Part shown: in pieces, positions 63,273-64,000 of the stretch
Numbering within the stretch: the first letter of the stretch is position 1
Layout of the letters: each line of letters starts with the position of its first letter
DNA from: Streptomyces albogriseolus
Lineage (GTDB): Bacteria; Actinomycetota; Actinomycetes; Streptomycetales; Streptomycetaceae
Direction: 5' to 3'
Assembly (NCBI GenBank): GCA_014650475.1
Contig: BMVA01000014.1
Location: 124,001-188,000 of the forward strand
Length of the DNA: 64,000 nt
The notes under the pieces: model-generated
Seen by the model: only the letters and a program-made list of their open reading frames with translations
What the model was told of the DNA's origin: nothing
Database searches by the model: none
Translations under genes and position numbers: made by a program

Positions 63273-64000
63273 CTACGGTCGGGGTGGCTCCGTACCGTGC
63301 GAGTGGCCGGCAGGCGCGGAGCCCTGGCCGGTCGCCCGGCCGGTGTCGGCGGCGTCCGCGCTGCCCGTACCCGGCGGGGCGCCGGCGTGGTCGCCGTCGT
63401 CGCCGTGGTCGTCGCGCGTGGCGACGAGGGACCAGCCGATGGACACCGTGATGGTGACGACGATGACGCCGAGAGTCAGGGGAATGGGCAGCTTGCCCAC
63501 GGGGGTCTCGGAGAGGATCAGTTTGACACCGGCGAAGGCGAGCAGCACCGCGAGCCCGTAGTGGAGATAGGCGAAGCGGCGCAGCAGGCCCGCCAGGCAG
63601 AAGTACAGACTGCGCAGGCCGAGCACCGCGAAGGCGTTGGCGGTCCACACCAGGAACGTGTTGGTGGTGATCGCAAGGATCGCGGCGACGGAGTCGACGG
63701 CGAAGATCAGGTCGGTGGCCTCGATCGCGACCAGGGCCACGAACAGCAGGGTGGCCACGCGCCGCCCGTTGATCTTCGTGAAGAACCGGCCACCGTGGAA
63801 CCTCGGGTCCGTGGGGATGATCCTCTTCACCAGACGGACGACGATGTTGCGGTCCGGGTGGACTTCCTCGTCCTTGGAGACGGCCATCTTGTAGCCGGTC
63901 CAGATGAGGAACGCACCGAACAGGTAGGCGGTCCAGAAGAAGAGCTGCAGCAGTTCGGCGCCGACGAAGATGAACACCAGCCGGAACACCAGAGCGCCGA
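63273..64000 (-). CDS. TerC/Alx family membrane protein, 5' end outside window
   Basis: About 242 C-terminal residues are present; the frame continues past the window end. Visible TerC features are the conserved RFFTKINGRRVATLLFVALVAIEATDLIFAVDSVAAILAIT, with Asp residues of the metal-binding membrane helix, and RSLYFCLAGLLRRFAYLHYG. The C-terminal tail is His/Asp/Gly-rich. TerC/Alx proteins handle metal ions (Mn2+ in characterised members) and accompany tellurite resistance. Confidence 0.88.
   Translation of the reverse strand, partial: GALVFRLVFIFVGAELLQLFFWTAYLFGAFLIWTGYKMAVSKDEEVHPDRNIVVRLVKRIIPTDPRFHGGRFFTKINGRRVATLLFVALVAIEATDLIFAVDSVAAILAITTNTFLVWTANAFAVLGLRSLYFCLAGLLRRFAYLHYGLAVLLAFAGVKLILSETPVGKLPIPLTLGVIVVTITVSIGWSLVATRDDHGDDGDHAGAPPGTGSADAADTGRATGQGSAPAGHSHGTEPPRP

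Overview
The window is chromosomal core DNA of a Streptomyces. It has very high G+C, strong third-position GC bias, many GTG starts and long G+C hairpin terminators. It carries a class II (B12-dependent) ribonucleotide reductase with NrdR, and an HrdB with a Lys/Ala/Thr-rich N-terminus. From memory, gene content and order match the parC-parE-hrdB-nrdRJ-lexA-hflX-rshA-dapF-miaA-miaB-gluABCD segment of S. coelicolor; this was not checked by alignment. There is no phage, IS element, CRISPR array, rRNA or tRNA gene that I can see.

Layout. 1-9.2 kb: 3' end of parC, a CobW-type metal GTPase, a DUF6082 membrane protein, a small acidic protein, a sucrase/ferredoxin-like protein under an apparent iron box, a CitA/CitB-type two-component pair, and an actP/yjcH-like acetate symporter pair. 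9.3-19.6 kb: parE, a small zinc-ribbon protein, a secreted trypsin-like protease, hrdB with an ECF-type candidate promoter, a FadR-type GntR regulator, an ABC protein fusing ATPase and permease through an acidic proline-rich linker, and a NUDIX protein resembling NrtR regulators. 19.6-26.2 kb: a frameshifted DUF4192 gene, a RecQ helicase with a phosphoribosyltransferase-like C-terminus, two uncharacterised genes and rnhB. 26.2-28.9 kb: a TetR/MFS efflux pair with two operators flanking a promoter. 28.9-35.7 kb: ADP-ribosylglycohydrolase, histidine phosphatase, DUF4937 protein, TerD-like protein, and nrdR-nrdJ preceded by two NrdR boxes 31 bp apart. 36.2-49 kb: lexA with its SOS box, a DinG-type helicase, two tandem lipoprotein serine proteases, hflX, an M1 aminopeptidase, rshA and dapF. 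49.2-54.4 kb: a membrane protein, miaA, two small genes including an MT0933-type antitoxin-like protein, a LigB-fold protein, miaB and a MazG-like pyrophosphohydrolase. 54.5-61.3 kb: a TAXI-type binding protein, the GluK/GluR two-component system and the gluABCD glutamate ABC importer with candidate GluR direct repeats. 61.5-64 kb: an FAD monooxygenase and the 3' part of a TerC-type gene that runs off the window.

Themes: chromosome topology (ParC/ParE), principal sigma factor, dNTP supply (NrdR/NrdJ), the SOS repressor with DNA helicases and RNase HII, the stringent response (RshA), tRNA A37 modification (MiaA then MiaB), lysine/peptidoglycan precursor (DapF) and glutamate sensing and uptake. 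The best regulatory signals read directly from sequence are the iron box, the paired TetR operators, the NrdR boxes, the LexA box and the OmpR-type direct repeats upstream of gluA.
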